NCBI RefSeq assembly: GCF_044904665.1
Contig: NZ_JADIKM010000001.1
Location: 558,001 to 622,000 of the forward strand
From: Dyella_A ginsengisoli
Lineage (GTDB): Bacteria; Pseudomonadota; Gammaproteobacteria; Xanthomonadales; Rhodanobacteraceae
Direction of reading: 5' to 3'
Length of the DNA stretch: 64,000 bases
Positions 25,767 through 34,887 of this stretch are shown here, piece after piece. Position 1 is the stretch's first letter; each line of letters opens with the position of its first letter. The notes under the pieces are model-generated. The model searched no databases, was not told the origin of the DNA, and saw only the letters and a list, made by a program, of their open reading frames with translations. Position numbers and translations under genes: made by a program.

Positions 25767-26693
25767 CTAAACGGTCGAGACAGGGGCCTGCCCACAAGGG
25801 TGTGCCTTATCGCCGAGCTCCAATTGAACGGTGGTGTGGTCGATGCCGAACTGTGTATGCAGGTCGTGCTGGATCCGTGCGAGCAAGGCATCCTCGATCT
25901 GCGCATCGGGCTTGACCAGATGAACTGTCAGAGCCACTTCGGTCGTGCTCATGCCCCAGATGTGCAGGTCGTGCACGGCGGAAATACCCGGTAACCCTGC
26001 CAGGTAACCCTCGACATCTTGCGGGTCTATGTGCGGAGGCACCGCGTCCATGGCCAAGTCCAGCGAGCGCTTGAGCAGGCCCCAAGTGCCCACCGCAATG
26101 ACGACAACGATGACCAGGCTGACGGTGGGATCCAGCCAGAGCCAGCCGGTCGTGCGCATGGCCAGGGCGGCCACGACTACGCCGAGCGAGACCGCTGCAT
26201 CTGCCGCCATGTGAAGGAAGGCCCCCCGTATGTTTACGTCGTTCTTGGAGCCAGCCACGAACAGCCATGCGGTGATGCCGTTGATTACGACACCAATACC
26301 GGCCACCGCCATCACGGTGCCACTTGCCACGGGCTGGGGGCTACTGAAGCGCCCAATCGCCTCCCAGGCGATGGCCCCAATGGCCACAAGCAGCAGGACT
26401 GCATTGAGCAGTGACGCCAGGATCGAGGATCGGCGCATGCCATAAGTGCGCCGCCGGGTTGGCTGCCGTTTGACCAGGACTGTCGCGCCCCATGCCAGTG
26501 CGAGCCCCAACACGTCGCTCAGGTTGTGACCAGCGTCGGCAAGCAAGGCCAGCGAGTGCGCGAGGTAACCATAGACCGCCTCGGTGGCTACAAAGGCCAG
26601 ATTGAGTCCGATGCCGACCGCGAAAGCGGTCCCGAAATCCTTCGGGGCGTGGTCATGAGCGTGTGCTGAGCCATGGGCGTGGTCGTGTGCCAT
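25767..26693 (-). CDS. czcD: CzcD-type cation diffusion facilitator
   Basis: A 308-residue inner-membrane exporter of Zn, Co or Cd in exchange for protons. A His-rich N-terminus (MAHDHAHGSAHAHDHAPKD) is followed by six membrane segments, the metal sites ADAGHNLSDVLG and HMAADAAVSLGVV, and a cytosolic C-terminal domain (ISAVHDLHIWGMSTTEVALT) that ends with further His residues. Length is normal for CzcD. It is transcribed like the czc pump genes but separated from the PII-like gene by 293 bp. Confidence 0.92.
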   Translation of the reverse strand: MAHDHAHGSAHAHDHAPKDFGTAFAVGIGLNLAFVATEAVYGYLAHSLALLADAGHNLSDVLGLALAWGATVLVKRQPTRRRTYGMRRSSILASLLNAVLLLVAIGAIAWEAIGRFSSPQPVASGTVMAVAGIGVVINGITAWLFVAGSKNDVNIRGAFLHMAADAAVSLGVVVAALAMRTTGWLWLDPTVSLVIVVVIAVGTWGLLKRSLDLAMDAVPPHIDPQDVEGYLAGLPGISAVHDLHIWGMSTTEVALTVHLVKPDAQIEDALLARIQHDLHTQFGIDHTTVQLELGDKAHPCGQAPVSTV

Positions 26694-26882
26694 TGCGTTT
26701 CCGTCGAATGTGGAGTTCGCCCATCCGGGCAGCGGTGAGACGCGACGACTGCGTGGCAGACCGCGTTGTGCTTAGGGATGCCGAGCAGGTTTCCATGTCG
26801 CCAGCGGCCGTCGGCGCAGGCGCAGTCATTGAAAACATCAGTGCTGGCTAGAGCGGGCGCAGGTCGAGCCTACGACGTGGGT

Positions 26883-26914
26883 GGGTGCTACAAAATCGCA
26901 CATGTGCTGCACCC
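26883..26914. promoter_or_regulatory. nested inverted repeat upstream of czcD
   Basis: GGGTGC (26883-26888) and GCACCC (26909-26914) flank the perfect palindrome GCACATGTGC (26898-26907). The element lies in the 293-bp gap between the PII-like gene and czcD. It could be an operator or a hairpin; no promoter boxes are clear. I see no gene in this gap. Confidence 0.3.
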
Positions 26915-26986
26915 GCCTAGGTATTGGCCAAAGGCATATGGCGCGGACGCCCGGCTATGCGCCCGGGTGCCCGCACCATCGTCGGC

Positions 26987-27310
26987 TCAGTCGGTTTGAC
27001 CGTCGATCGGCCATGACCCATCCACGGTGCTCTGGTAGACCCATCCGGCCACGCTCTGGCCGGTGCGTCCGTGCAGGCGAATCAGTTGTACGGCTCGGTC
27101 CACCTGGTCGTCTTCGCAGAACACCTCCAGCTTGATCTGTCGGGTCACGCGTTCGCCCAGTTCCATCGAATAGACCTGTTCTTGTGCACTGAGCGCCGTC
27201 AACAAGCCCTTGACGTCACTGACGGACAGGTAGCCGAACCCAGCCTCCTCCAGGGCGTGAATGACGTCGACGACGCGGCCGCGGTGGATGAATGCCTTCA
27301 CTTCTTTCAT
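26987..27310 (-). CDS. PII-like signalling protein of the czc operon
   Basis: A 107-residue protein with GlnB-like ferredoxin-fold features: MKEVKAFIHRGRVVDVIHAL at the N-terminus, a T-loop-like middle and a C-terminal QIKLEVFCEDDQVDRAVQLI followed by HGRTGQSVAGWVY. It overlaps the 3' end of czcA by 4 bp (ATGA). PII-like proteins next to heavy-metal RND pumps are known; they are thought to sense metal or nucleotide rather than nitrogen. The classical uridylylation Tyr context is absent. Confidence 0.75.
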   Translation of the reverse strand: MKEVKAFIHRGRVVDVIHALEEAGFGYLSVSDVKGLLTALSAQEQVYSMELGERVTRQIKLEVFCEDDQVDRAVQLIRLHGRTGQSVAGWVYQSTVDGSWPIDGQTD

Positions 27311-30300
27311 GGGGTGGTCTCCTTGGCCAAGCGCCGTGCGGCGCGTTCTTCGATCCAGTCATAGAGCACCGGCAGCAGTACCAGGGTCAGCAGGGTCGAG
27401 GTGATCAGGCCGCCCACCACCACGGTGGCGAGTGGACGCTGGGTTTCTGCACCGACACCACTAGAGAGCAGCATCGGCACCAGGCCCAGGATCGCCACGC
27501 TGGCGGTCATCATCACCGGGCGCATGCGCAACGCCGTGCCGCGAACCACGGCCTCCCGAACTGGAAGCCCTTTCTCGCGCTGCTCGTTCAGGAAGCTCAC
27601 CAGCACGATGCCGTTCAACATCGCCACGCCGAACACGGCGATGAATCCGATGGCCGAGGGCACCGAGAGGTATTGCCCTGTGATGGCCAGCCCGACGATG
27701 CCGCCGATGGTGGCGAACGGTACGTTGGCCAGGATCAATGCGGCGTACTTCACCGAGTTGAAGGCGGTGTAGAGCAGTACGAAGATGAAGAAGATCGTCG
27801 CTGGCACGATCAACGACAACCGCTTCAAGGCCCGCTGCTGGTTTTCGAATGCGCCGCCCCATTCGGTGTAGTAGCCGGTGGGAAGATGCACTTTTTTGTA
27901 GATCGCGGCATTCGCCTCCTTGACGAAGCCGTCGATGTCGCGACCCCGCACGTCCATCTGGATCACGGCGTAGCGCTGCAACTGCTCGCGACGGATAAAC
28001 GAGTAGCCCTCGGCGTCACTGACCTCGGCTACCTGCGACAGCTGCACCAGCGCGCCACTGGCGGTGCGGATCGGGATGCGCTGGATCGCTGGCAGGGACG
28101 CTTTGTCGGCATCGTCCAACCGGACCGCGATGTCGAAGCGTTTCACGCCATCGAGCTGCGTCGTCACGGGCTCGCCGCCGATGCCGTTCTTCACCACGGT
28201 CAGCACGTCGTCGGCGTTGAGGCCATAGCGGGCCAGCGCGTCGCGATCCACCTTGATGCGGATCTGCGGCTTGCCGATATTTGCCTCCAACGCCAAGTCG
28301 GCCACACCGGGCACCCCGGCCAGCACTTCCTTCATGCGGGCGCTGAGCCGGTCCAGCTCGCCCAGGTCCTCGCCGTAGATCTTCAAGGCCAGGGTGGCAC
28401 GTACGCCGGAGATCAACTCTTCGATACGCATCTGGATCGGTTGGGTATAGCTAACCACGGCGGTGGGCAGGGCGGCGGTCAACTCCTTCTGCATCGCCTC
28501 CTCGATGCTTTCCAGCGTCTCGCCCTTGCGCCACTGATCCTTCGGCTTCAGCGGCGTGTAGACCTCCATGTAGTTCACGTCGGCGGTCTCGCCTTTTTCC
28601 GCGCGGCCGATCATCGCCAGAGTGGTGTCCACCTCCGGGAATTTCTGCTTGATCAGTGCCGACACCTGCTTGGAGATATTGATCGACTCATCCAGCGAGG
28701 CCGAGGGAATCGAGGTGATGCGCCACATGATGGCGCCCTCTTTCAGGTTGGGCATGAACTCCTTGCCCAGGAACGGGAACAGCGCGAGGCTGCCGATCAA
28801 GGCGCCGGCGGCGATGCCCAGCACCAGCTTGCGCCGTTCCAGTGCCCACGCCAGCACGGTGGCGTAGTGCCGTTTCAGGAACGCGACCAGGCGCGTGTCC
28901 TTCTCTTCCTTGGGCTTCAATACCAACGCCGCCAGCACCGGAATCAGCGTCAGGGCCAGGATCAGCGAGCCGGCCATGGCGAAGCTGATATTGAACGCCA
29001 TCGGCTTGAACATCTTGCCTTCCAGCCCCTGCAGGCTGAACAGCGGCAGGAACACCACGATGATGATCAAAATCGCGAACGCCATCGGATTGGCGACCTC
29101 GCGGGCAGCGGCCAGCACGGCCGAGGTGCGGTCCACCGGGCCCCCATGGGCTTTGCGCTCAGCCATGATGCGGTAGGCGTTCTCCACCATCACCACGGCG
29201 CCATCGACCATCATGCCGATGCCGATCGCCAGGCCTGCCAACGACATCAGGTTGGCTGACAGACCGGCCTGATTCATGCAGATGAAGGCGATCAGCATCG
29301 CCAGTGGCAACGCCACGACCACCACCAGCGCGCTGCGAAATTCGCCCAGAAACAGGAACAGGATAATCGCCACCAGGATCGAGCCTTCGATCAGCGCCCG
29401 CACCGCGGTTTCTACGGCCGCGTTGACGAGCTCGGTACGCTCGTACACCGGCTTGACCACCACGCCTGGCGGCAGCGCCTGCTTCACCGTTTCGAGCTTG
29501 GCCTTGACCGCATCGACCACGCTCTTGGCGTTCTCACCGATACGGGCCAGGGCCTGGCCCATGACGACTTCCTTACCATCCCGGGTTACGGCTCCGGTAC
29601 GCGGAGCGCCCGCCTCGGTGATCGTGGCCACGTCACGCACATAGACCGGCGTGCCATCTTCGGTCTTGAGGACGATGTTGCCTAGGTCCTTTGCGTTCTG
29701 GACCAGCCCCAGCCCACGGACCAGGTACTGCTCGCGTCCCACGTCGACGAAATTGCCACCGACCTGCGCATTGTTCGCCTGCAAGGCTTCGATCACCTCC
29801 TTGAAGCCGAGCTTGTGTGCAATGAGCTTCATCGGGTCGATGCGCACCTGGAACTGCTTTTCCTGGCCACCCCACGACGTGACGTCGTCGACGCCGGGAG
29901 CGGTGCGCAGGATCAAGCGGATGGTCCAGTCCTGCAGCGTGCGAAGGTCCATGTCGTTCGGTGCGGTGCCCGCTGTCGCGCCTTTCAGTTTGTCGTCAGC
30001 GCGTTCGACCGTGTACCAGAACACCTGTCCCAGACCCGACGTGTTCGGGCCCATCTCCGGCTTGCCGTAGCCTGCCGGCAGGCGATCGCCCACCTGTTGC
30101 AGCCGTTCATTGACCAGCTGGCGGGCGAAGTAGATGTCCATGCTGTCGTCGAAATACACCGACACATAGGACAAACCGAACAGGCTTACCGAGCGGATCT
30201 GTTCCACCTTGGGCAGGCCCGCCAGCGCCGATTCCACCGGCGTGGTGAGCAGCTGTTCCACATCTTCGGCGGCCAGCCCCGACGCCTCGGTGTAGACGTT

Positions 30301-30444
30301 GACCTGCACCGGTGTGACGTCGGGGAACGCGTCGATGGGCAACTGGCGTACGGCCTGAAAGCCGAGAAAGCCGATCACCACGAAGGCGATCAGCACCAGC
30401 ACCTTGTAGCGCAGGGAGAATGCAACCAGACGTTCCAGCATCAT
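27307..30444 (-). CDS. czcA: CzcA-type heavy-metal RND efflux pump
   Basis: A 1045-residue inner-membrane RND transporter that drives metal export with the proton gradient. The start MMLERLVAFSLRYKVLVLIA, the HME signature PIDAFPDVTPVQVNVYTEA, and the TM4 proton-relay segment (LMSLAGLAIGIGMMVDGAVV, two Asp/Glu-bearing positions expected) are present. Twelve membrane segments and two large periplasmic loops fit the length. It overlaps the adaptor gene by 4 bp and the PII-like gene by 4 bp. Zn/Co/Cd is the likely substrate given czcD nearby; Ni or Cu cannot be excluded. Confidence 0.93.
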   Translation of the reverse strand: MMLERLVAFSLRYKVLVLIAFVVIGFLGFQAVRQLPIDAFPDVTPVQVNVYTEASGLAAEDVEQLLTTPVESALAGLPKVEQIRSVSLFGLSYVSVYFDDSMDIYFARQLVNERLQQVGDRLPAGYGKPEMGPNTSGLGQVFWYTVERADDKLKGATAGTAPNDMDLRTLQDWTIRLILRTAPGVDDVTSWGGQEKQFQVRIDPMKLIAHKLGFKEVIEALQANNAQVGGNFVDVGREQYLVRGLGLVQNAKDLGNIVLKTEDGTPVYVRDVATITEAGAPRTGAVTRDGKEVVMGQALARIGENAKSVVDAVKAKLETVKQALPPGVVVKPVYERTELVNAAVETAVRALIEGSILVAIILFLFLGEFRSALVVVVALPLAMLIAFICMNQAGLSANLMSLAGLAIGIGMMVDGAVVMVENAYRIMAERKAHGGPVDRTSAVLAAAREVANPMAFAILIIIVVFLPLFSLQGLEGKMFKPMAFNISFAMAGSLILALTLIPVLAALVLKPKEEKDTRLVAFLKRHYATVLAWALERRKLVLGIAAGALIGSLALFPFLGKEFMPNLKEGAIMWRITSIPSASLDESINISKQVSALIKQKFPEVDTTLAMIGRAEKGETADVNYMEVYTPLKPKDQWRKGETLESIEEAMQKELTAALPTAVVSYTQPIQMRIEELISGVRATLALKIYGEDLGELDRLSARMKEVLAGVPGVADLALEANIGKPQIRIKVDRDALARYGLNADDVLTVVKNGIGGEPVTTQLDGVKRFDIAVRLDDADKASLPAIQRIPIRTASGALVQLSQVAEVSDAEGYSFIRREQLQRYAVIQMDVRGRDIDGFVKEANAAIYKKVHLPTGYYTEWGGAFENQQRALKRLSLIVPATIFFIFVLLYTAFNSVKYAALILANVPFATIGGIVGLAITGQYLSVPSAIGFIAVFGVAMLNGIVLVSFLNEQREKGLPVREAVVRGTALRMRPVMMTASVAILGLVPMLLSSGVGAETQRPLATVVVGGLITSTLLTLVLLPVLYDWIEERAARRLAKETTP

Positions 30445-31538
30445 TCTTCTCCCAACTGCGAGCGCAGCAAGCGGGCCTTCAGCGCGAAGGCACCCTTACG
30501 TACGTAGATGGCGCCGGCCTTGAGCCCTTGAGTGATGACCGTCCAGCCATTGCGCGTGTCGCCGACCATCACCGGTGCCGGCTCGAACGCCCCGTTGCCC
30601 TTGGCGACGAACACGGTCGGCTGGTTCTGCAGCAGCACGATCGCGTCGGCCGGTACCGCGAGCGCTTTCACGGAGCTGCCCGCCTCGATGCGCGCCTCGA
30701 CCAGCTCACCGGGATGCAGCAGATCCCTGCGGTTGTCGACTTCGATGCGCACCGGAACCGTGCGCGTGCGCTCATCGGTCTGGTGCGAGCGCTGTACCAC
30801 TTTGCCGGGTATGGCGGTGTCGTGGACGAGGATGCGGGCGTCCGCGTCGGGTTCGACCCGTTCGGCATCGGCCGGGGACATTTGAGCGACGACCCACACC
30901 GAATCTTCCTTGACCAAGGTGAACAGCGTGCGACCCGGTTCCACCCGCTCGCCGACCAGAAATTCATCGGTGGTGACACGACCAGCAGCGGGAGCGAGCA
31001 GCTCGAAGCTTCCATCGGCCGCGGCCGAGCCCTTGCGCAGCAAGCCCCCGATCTGGCCCTCAGACAAGCCGTAGGCACGCAGCTTGGCGCGAGCCTGGTC
31101 GCGCTGCACTTTCGCCTCGTTGTAGCGGCGCGCCGACACCGCCTGTGGCCCCAGCGACGCGATCCGTTGCCAATCCTGTTCGGCGACGATCAATGCACCT
31201 TGCGTGGCGGCCACCTCGACGCTGGAGAGCACGACCAGCGGCGCACCGGCTTTCACGACATCGCCCAGCCGGGCCTTGCGAGCCAGCACCTGCGATTCCA
31301 CGCGCGGCGACACCAGCACGGTGGAATACGCATCGGCCTTCACTTCGCCGGGCGCCTTCAATTCATCGGTCAGGTCGCGCGGGGTGACCTTGTCGAGCAC
31401 GATGCCCGCGGTCTTGATCGCCTTGGCGTCCAGTGCGAGCGGGTTGGTAGACGAGGTGTCTTGTGCCATCGCCGGTCCGGCCAGGGCGGCCAACAACGCC
31501 ATCCCCAGCAGGCCGCGCTTCAATAGAGATTCGTTCAT
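30441..31538 (-). CDS. czcB: CzcB-type periplasmic adaptor of RND pump
   Basis: A 365-residue membrane-fusion protein with a signal peptide (MNESLLKRGLLGMALLAALA). It has the biotinyl-lipoyl-like halves (SPRVESQVLARKARLGDVVK ... LLAPAAGRVTTDEFLVGERV), a helical hairpin between them and beta-barrel domains (RTVPVRIEVDNR). The start at 31538 gives a 4-bp overlap with czcC; the frame is open upstream to 31634 but lies within czcC. It links CzcA to CzcC. Confidence 0.92.
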   Translation of the reverse strand: MNESLLKRGLLGMALLAALAGPAMAQDTSSTNPLALDAKAIKTAGIVLDKVTPRDLTDELKAPGEVKADAYSTVLVSPRVESQVLARKARLGDVVKAGAPLVVLSSVEVAATQGALIVAEQDWQRIASLGPQAVSARRYNEAKVQRDQARAKLRAYGLSEGQIGGLLRKGSAAADGSFELLAPAAGRVTTDEFLVGERVEPGRTLFTLVKEDSVWVVAQMSPADAERVEPDADARILVHDTAIPGKVVQRSHQTDERTRTVPVRIEVDNRRDLLHPGELVEARIEAGSSVKALAVPADAIVLLQNQPTVFVAKGNGAFEPAPVMVGDTRNGWTVITQGLKAGAIYVRKGAFALKARLLRSQLGEE

Positions 31539-32848
31539 CGGGAAATGTCCTGATTGGGGCCGTCCTGAGTGCGGCCATCGAGCCAGTCGTTCAGACGGCC
31601 AGCGGCGGTGAGGTAATCGAACCAGGCCTGCCAAGCTTGGCTTTCCAGCTCCTGGCCCGACAGCGCGGTATCGAGGCTTTGCTTGAGCTGTACGAGGTAA
31701 TCGGACGTGCTGATTTCACCGGCACGCCAGAGCTTTTCCAGCAGCGCGGTGCGGTCCTCGAACGCGGCGGCGCGGCCGGTGCGAAACGCCTCGGCGGCAC
31801 CGCGCAAGGCGGCATAGCGGGCTTGTGCTTCCTGCAGCCCCGCACGCAGGACAAACTGGCGCGATCGCACGCCTGCGGCTGCCGCATCGGCTTCCGCCCG
31901 GGCGGCATCCACTTCGGCACGTCCGGTATTGAGCACGGGCAAGGGAATGGACACGCTTACACCGATCACTTGATCGGTACGCGACCCGCTGCGTACCTGT
32001 CCACCGGTCAGGCTGAGTGTGGGATCGGGAATGCGCGCACGACGCGCGACCTGCACGCCGGCGTCGGCGCTTGCCTGCTGAGCGCGGGCCTGACGCAGTT
32101 CGGGTAACTCGTCGACGGCCAAGGGCGTCACACGGTCGGCCGCCGGTGATAGCCCCTCGGGTAACGGCGGCAAGGTCGTGAGCTGGTCGCCGCTGATGGC
32201 CAGCAAAGCGGCACGCGCGGCCGCCTCATTGCCGGCGAGCGTGGCCTGCTGCACTTGCGCCTCACCGAGAGCCAGGCCGGCCAGGTCGCGTTCGGGACTG
32301 CTGATGTCGCCCACCTTGAGCCGCTGTGCGGCTAAGTCGTCAAAGCGTTGCATCAGCGCGAGTCGACGGCGACCCAGTTCACTTTGCCGAGCCGCGAGAG
32401 CCGCCGTCGACCACGCCTTCAACCAGCGGGCGGCGACGTTGCGACGCAGAAGGTCATAGGCCGCCTCGGCGGCAAGCACATCGGCATCACCCTGGCTGGC
32501 CCGAGCGCGACGCTTGCCGGATAGATCCAGCGCCAAGCTGAGGCCGGCCGTACGCCGATTGACGTCGGCGTTCTCCGCATCGAGCGACAGCGAGGGGTTG
32601 TATAGCGGTTGCGCGGCGGCCCGCGCACGGGCACGAGCGGCGTCGAGATCCGCCCGCGCTGCCTGGACTTCGGGGCTGGCTTGCCAGATGCGGCGTACCG
32701 CGTCCTGCAATGGAGACGAGAGCAACGAGGGTGCTCGGGTCCCTGCCGCTAGGGGAGGATCGGATAATGGGGGTACGGGGGCAGCACTGAGCAGCGCCGC
32801 ATACAACAGGCACGCGGCGCCAATAGGCACCGAACGGAACACAGACAT
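31535..32848 (-). CDS. czcC: CzcC-type outer-membrane channel
   Basis: A 437-residue TolC-like channel with a signal peptide (MSVFRSVPIGAACLLYAALL). The duplicated OEP domains show long coiled coils (AARADLDAARARARAAAQPL; LALDLSGKRRARASQGDADV) and the usual PLPVLNTGRAEVDAARAE in the second half. It is the first gene of the czcCBA-PII run, 71 bp after the Cys/His-rich small protein gene. Confidence 0.92.
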   Translation of the reverse strand: MSVFRSVPIGAACLLYAALLSAAPVPPLSDPPLAAGTRAPSLLSSPLQDAVRRIWQASPEVQAARADLDAARARARAAAQPLYNPSLSLDAENADVNRRTAGLSLALDLSGKRRARASQGDADVLAAEAAYDLLRRNVAARWLKAWSTAALAARQSELGRRRLALMQRFDDLAAQRLKVGDISSPERDLAGLALGEAQVQQATLAGNEAAARAALLAISGDQLTTLPPLPEGLSPAADRVTPLAVDELPELRQARAQQASADAGVQVARRARIPDPTLSLTGGQVRSGSRTDQVIGVSVSIPLPVLNTGRAEVDAARAEADAAAAGVRSRQFVLRAGLQEAQARYAALRGAAEAFRTGRAAAFEDRTALLEKLWRAGEISTSDYLVQLKQSLDTALSGQELESQAWQAWFDYLTAAGRLNDWLDGRTQDGPNQDISR

Positions 32849-32919
32849 GAAGCCATCTCCTGAAATCGATCACGAAGCGACGCATCGCCTGGGCGAATGC
32901 GTCGCGAAACGGAGCGGTT

Positions 32920-33306
32920 TCAGGCGATCGGAGGGCGCAGCAGAGAGCCAGTCGTCGCCGGCGTAAACCCGGAGCGGATGGTGAAGTTGTCGAAACGAGA
33001 CTCCACCCTGGCGACAGCAAGCGGGGCAGTCGTCGGCAGCGTCACCGTGTGCGCGCACGCGCAATGGCAATCCGCTTCACCAAGGAGGCAGGCGCTCGCG
33101 TCATCAGCCGACACGTTGGCGATCGCTGTATCTGCCGGCGTGCTGACGGCGGAGACCGCGGTGGTCGAAACCAATCGCTTCTCTGGCGCATCGGCCAGAC
33201 AGACCGTGCCGGCGACCAGCTTGATCAGCAACACGGCCACCGCCAACACCCAAAGGCCGCGGTGGCGGCGCAGGCGGGTCAGCAGCGATGTGCGGGCGAA
33301 TGGCAT
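32920..33306 (-). CDS. CzcI-like small Cys/His-rich periplasmic protein
   Basis: A 128-residue product with a membrane or signal segment (WVLAVAVLLIKLVAGTVCLA) and a Cys/His cluster (ASACLLGEADCHCACAH) fit for binding a soft metal. The C-terminus ends RPPIA. It precedes czcC on the same strand, the position of CzcI/CnrY-type accessory proteins; sequence identity to CzcI is not shown. The start is uncertain: the frame is open far upstream, a GGAGG lies about 19 bp before the ATG at 33306, and upstream GTG codons exist. Confidence 0.6.
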   Translation of the reverse strand: MPFARTSLLTRLRRHRGLWVLAVAVLLIKLVAGTVCLADAPEKRLVSTTAVSAVSTPADTAIANVSADDASACLLGEADCHCACAHTVTLPTTAPLAVARVESRFDNFTIRSGFTPATTGSLLRPPIA

Positions 33307-33430
33307 CCAGTTATCGTAACCAGCCTCCGAGGTGTTAGACAATTTCACACGCGCATTGTGGTTCAGCTCAATAGGCCGGCCCCCCGCAGCCAATGCGGAG
33401 CGACTCATGCTACCCCTCTGGAAGCGATGT

Positions 33431-34498
33431 ATGAAACCGAAACATGAGCACCTACGCGGTGTATTCCAGGCGATGGCGGCGGCCGCGCTGTTTGGTCTGA
33501 GCACGCCATTGGCCAAAACGCTCTTGGGCGCGATTCCTCCGCTGCTGCTGGCGGGCCTCTTATACGCCGGCTCGGGTATCGGGCTGGCAACGTGGATGGT
33601 GTTGCGGCGGTGGCGTGGCCGGAGACCCACTGAGGCACCGTTGCATCGGCGGGATTTGTCGTGGCTGGCGGGAGCGGTGGTGTTCGGCGGCGTGCTGGGT
33701 CCGGTCCTGCTGATGCTGGGGCTGGCCCATACGCCTGCCTCCAGCGCTTCGCTGTTGCTCAACCTTGAGGGCGTGCTCACTGCGGTACTTGCCTGGGTGG
33801 TGTTTCGCGAGAACGTCGATCGGCGCGTTTTTCTGGGCATGCTGGCGATCGTCGCCGGTAGCGTGCTGCTGACGTGGCAGAGGCAGCGCATCGGCGAATT
33901 GCCGTGGGGTGCGCTGGCGATCGCTGGTGCCTGCCTGTGCTGGGCCATCGACAACAACCTGACGCGCCCGGTGTCCGGTGGTGATCCGGTGCAAATCGCC
34001 GCGATCAAGGGCGGTGCGGCTGGTGCGATCAACATCGGGCTTGCCCTGTGGCTGGGGCTGCGCTTTCCTACCATGCTGCCGCTGCTGGCCACGGGGCTGC
34101 TTGGCTTTGTCGGCTACGGTCTGAGCCTGGTGCTATTCGTGTTGGCGCTGCGCAGTCTAGGTACGGCCCGCACGGGGGCTTACTTCTCTACGGCACCGTT
34201 CGGGGGCGCCGTCCTATCGCTGCTGCTGTTCGCCGACCATCCAGACCTCACCTTCTGGCTGGCCGGTGCCCTGATGGCGATGGGCGTCTGGCTGCACGTC
34301 AACGAGCGCCACGCGCACGAGCATACACACGATCCGCTCGCCCATGAGCATCGTCATCGCCACGATGATCACCACCAGCACGCGCACGATTTCCCTTGGG
34401 ATGGCAGTGAACCGCACACCCACCCACATGTGCATGAGCCGGTCACGCACATTCACGCGCACTATCCGGACATCCATCACCGCCACCGGCATTCCTGA
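33431..34498 (+). CDS. EamA/DMT permease with histidine-rich C-terminal tail
   Basis: A 355-residue protein with ten predicted membrane segments in two EamA repeats (QAMAAAALFGLSTPLAKTLL ... ASLLLNLEGVLTAVLAWVVF in the first; GLLGFVGYGLSLVLFVLALR in the second). After the last helix (about residue 295) a ~60-residue tail is dense in His (HAHEHTHDPLAHEHRHRHDD and similar to the end). The tail is a probable metal-binding appendage, unusual for general DMT exporters. It is divergent from the czc genes and shares a ~125-bp intergenic region with the Cys/His protein. ATG 33410 is an alternative start. It may export a metal or metal chelate. Confidence 0.75.
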   Translation: MKPKHEHLRGVFQAMAAAALFGLSTPLAKTLLGAIPPLLLAGLLYAGSGIGLATWMVLRRWRGRRPTEAPLHRRDLSWLAGAVVFGGVLGPVLLMLGLAHTPASSASLLLNLEGVLTAVLAWVVFRENVDRRVFLGMLAIVAGSVLLTWQRQRIGELPWGALAIAGACLCWAIDNNLTRPVSGGDPVQIAAIKGGAAGAINIGLALWLGLRFPTMLPLLATGLLGFVGYGLSLVLFVLALRSLGTARTGAYFSTAPFGGAVLSLLLFADHPDLTFWLAGALMAMGVWLHVNERHAHEHTHDPLAHEHRHRHDDHHQHAHDFPWDGSEPHTHPHVHEPVTHIHAHYPDIHHRHRHS

Positions 34499-34838
34499 TA
34501 TCCGAGTGCGAAGCAAGCCATCGGGAGACCGATCACGACGTTCACCCCTGACCAGTTTCGGTCGCGCATCACGCGACTGCTGGCAGGGCATTGCCGATAA
34601 ACGGCCAGCCGCCCTTCATGTCCGGCCTGATCACCATAGTGCGCCATGCTGTCAGGCGTCGCCGACAGCAAGCCATACCATGCCCATTTCGAAATGCCGT
34701 CGCAGCGTTTGGTGTGGGCCCGCGTAGTCGCGGCACGGCCTTCGAAGGCAGGTCGTACGCGGTGCGAATGACACCGTGCCACCAATCGCGCCAGGACGGT
34801 TTCCTTGGGAGTGGAGTGGTCTAAGTTTACGCAGTGCT

Positions 34839-34878
34839 TTGACCTTGCTACATTTAAATAATGACAATAATTCTCATT
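34839..34878 (+). promoter_or_regulatory. Fur box overlapping a sigma-70 promoter
   Basis: AATGACAAT-A-ATTCTCATT (34860-34878) is a 9-1-9 inverted repeat with 8 of 9 matches, the layout of a Fur box. TTGACC (34839-34844) and GACAAT (34863-34868) with an 18-bp spacer form a plausible promoter whose -10 sits inside the box, so Fur-iron would repress it. The remaining sequence from 34499 to 34838 shows no gene I can support. Confidence 0.65.
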
Positions 34879-34887
34879 CGTATATAT

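Noticed and set aside
27292..29259. 655-codon plus-strand frame antisense to czcA
   Set aside because: His/Gln/Arg-rich mirror translation of a clear RND pump gene.
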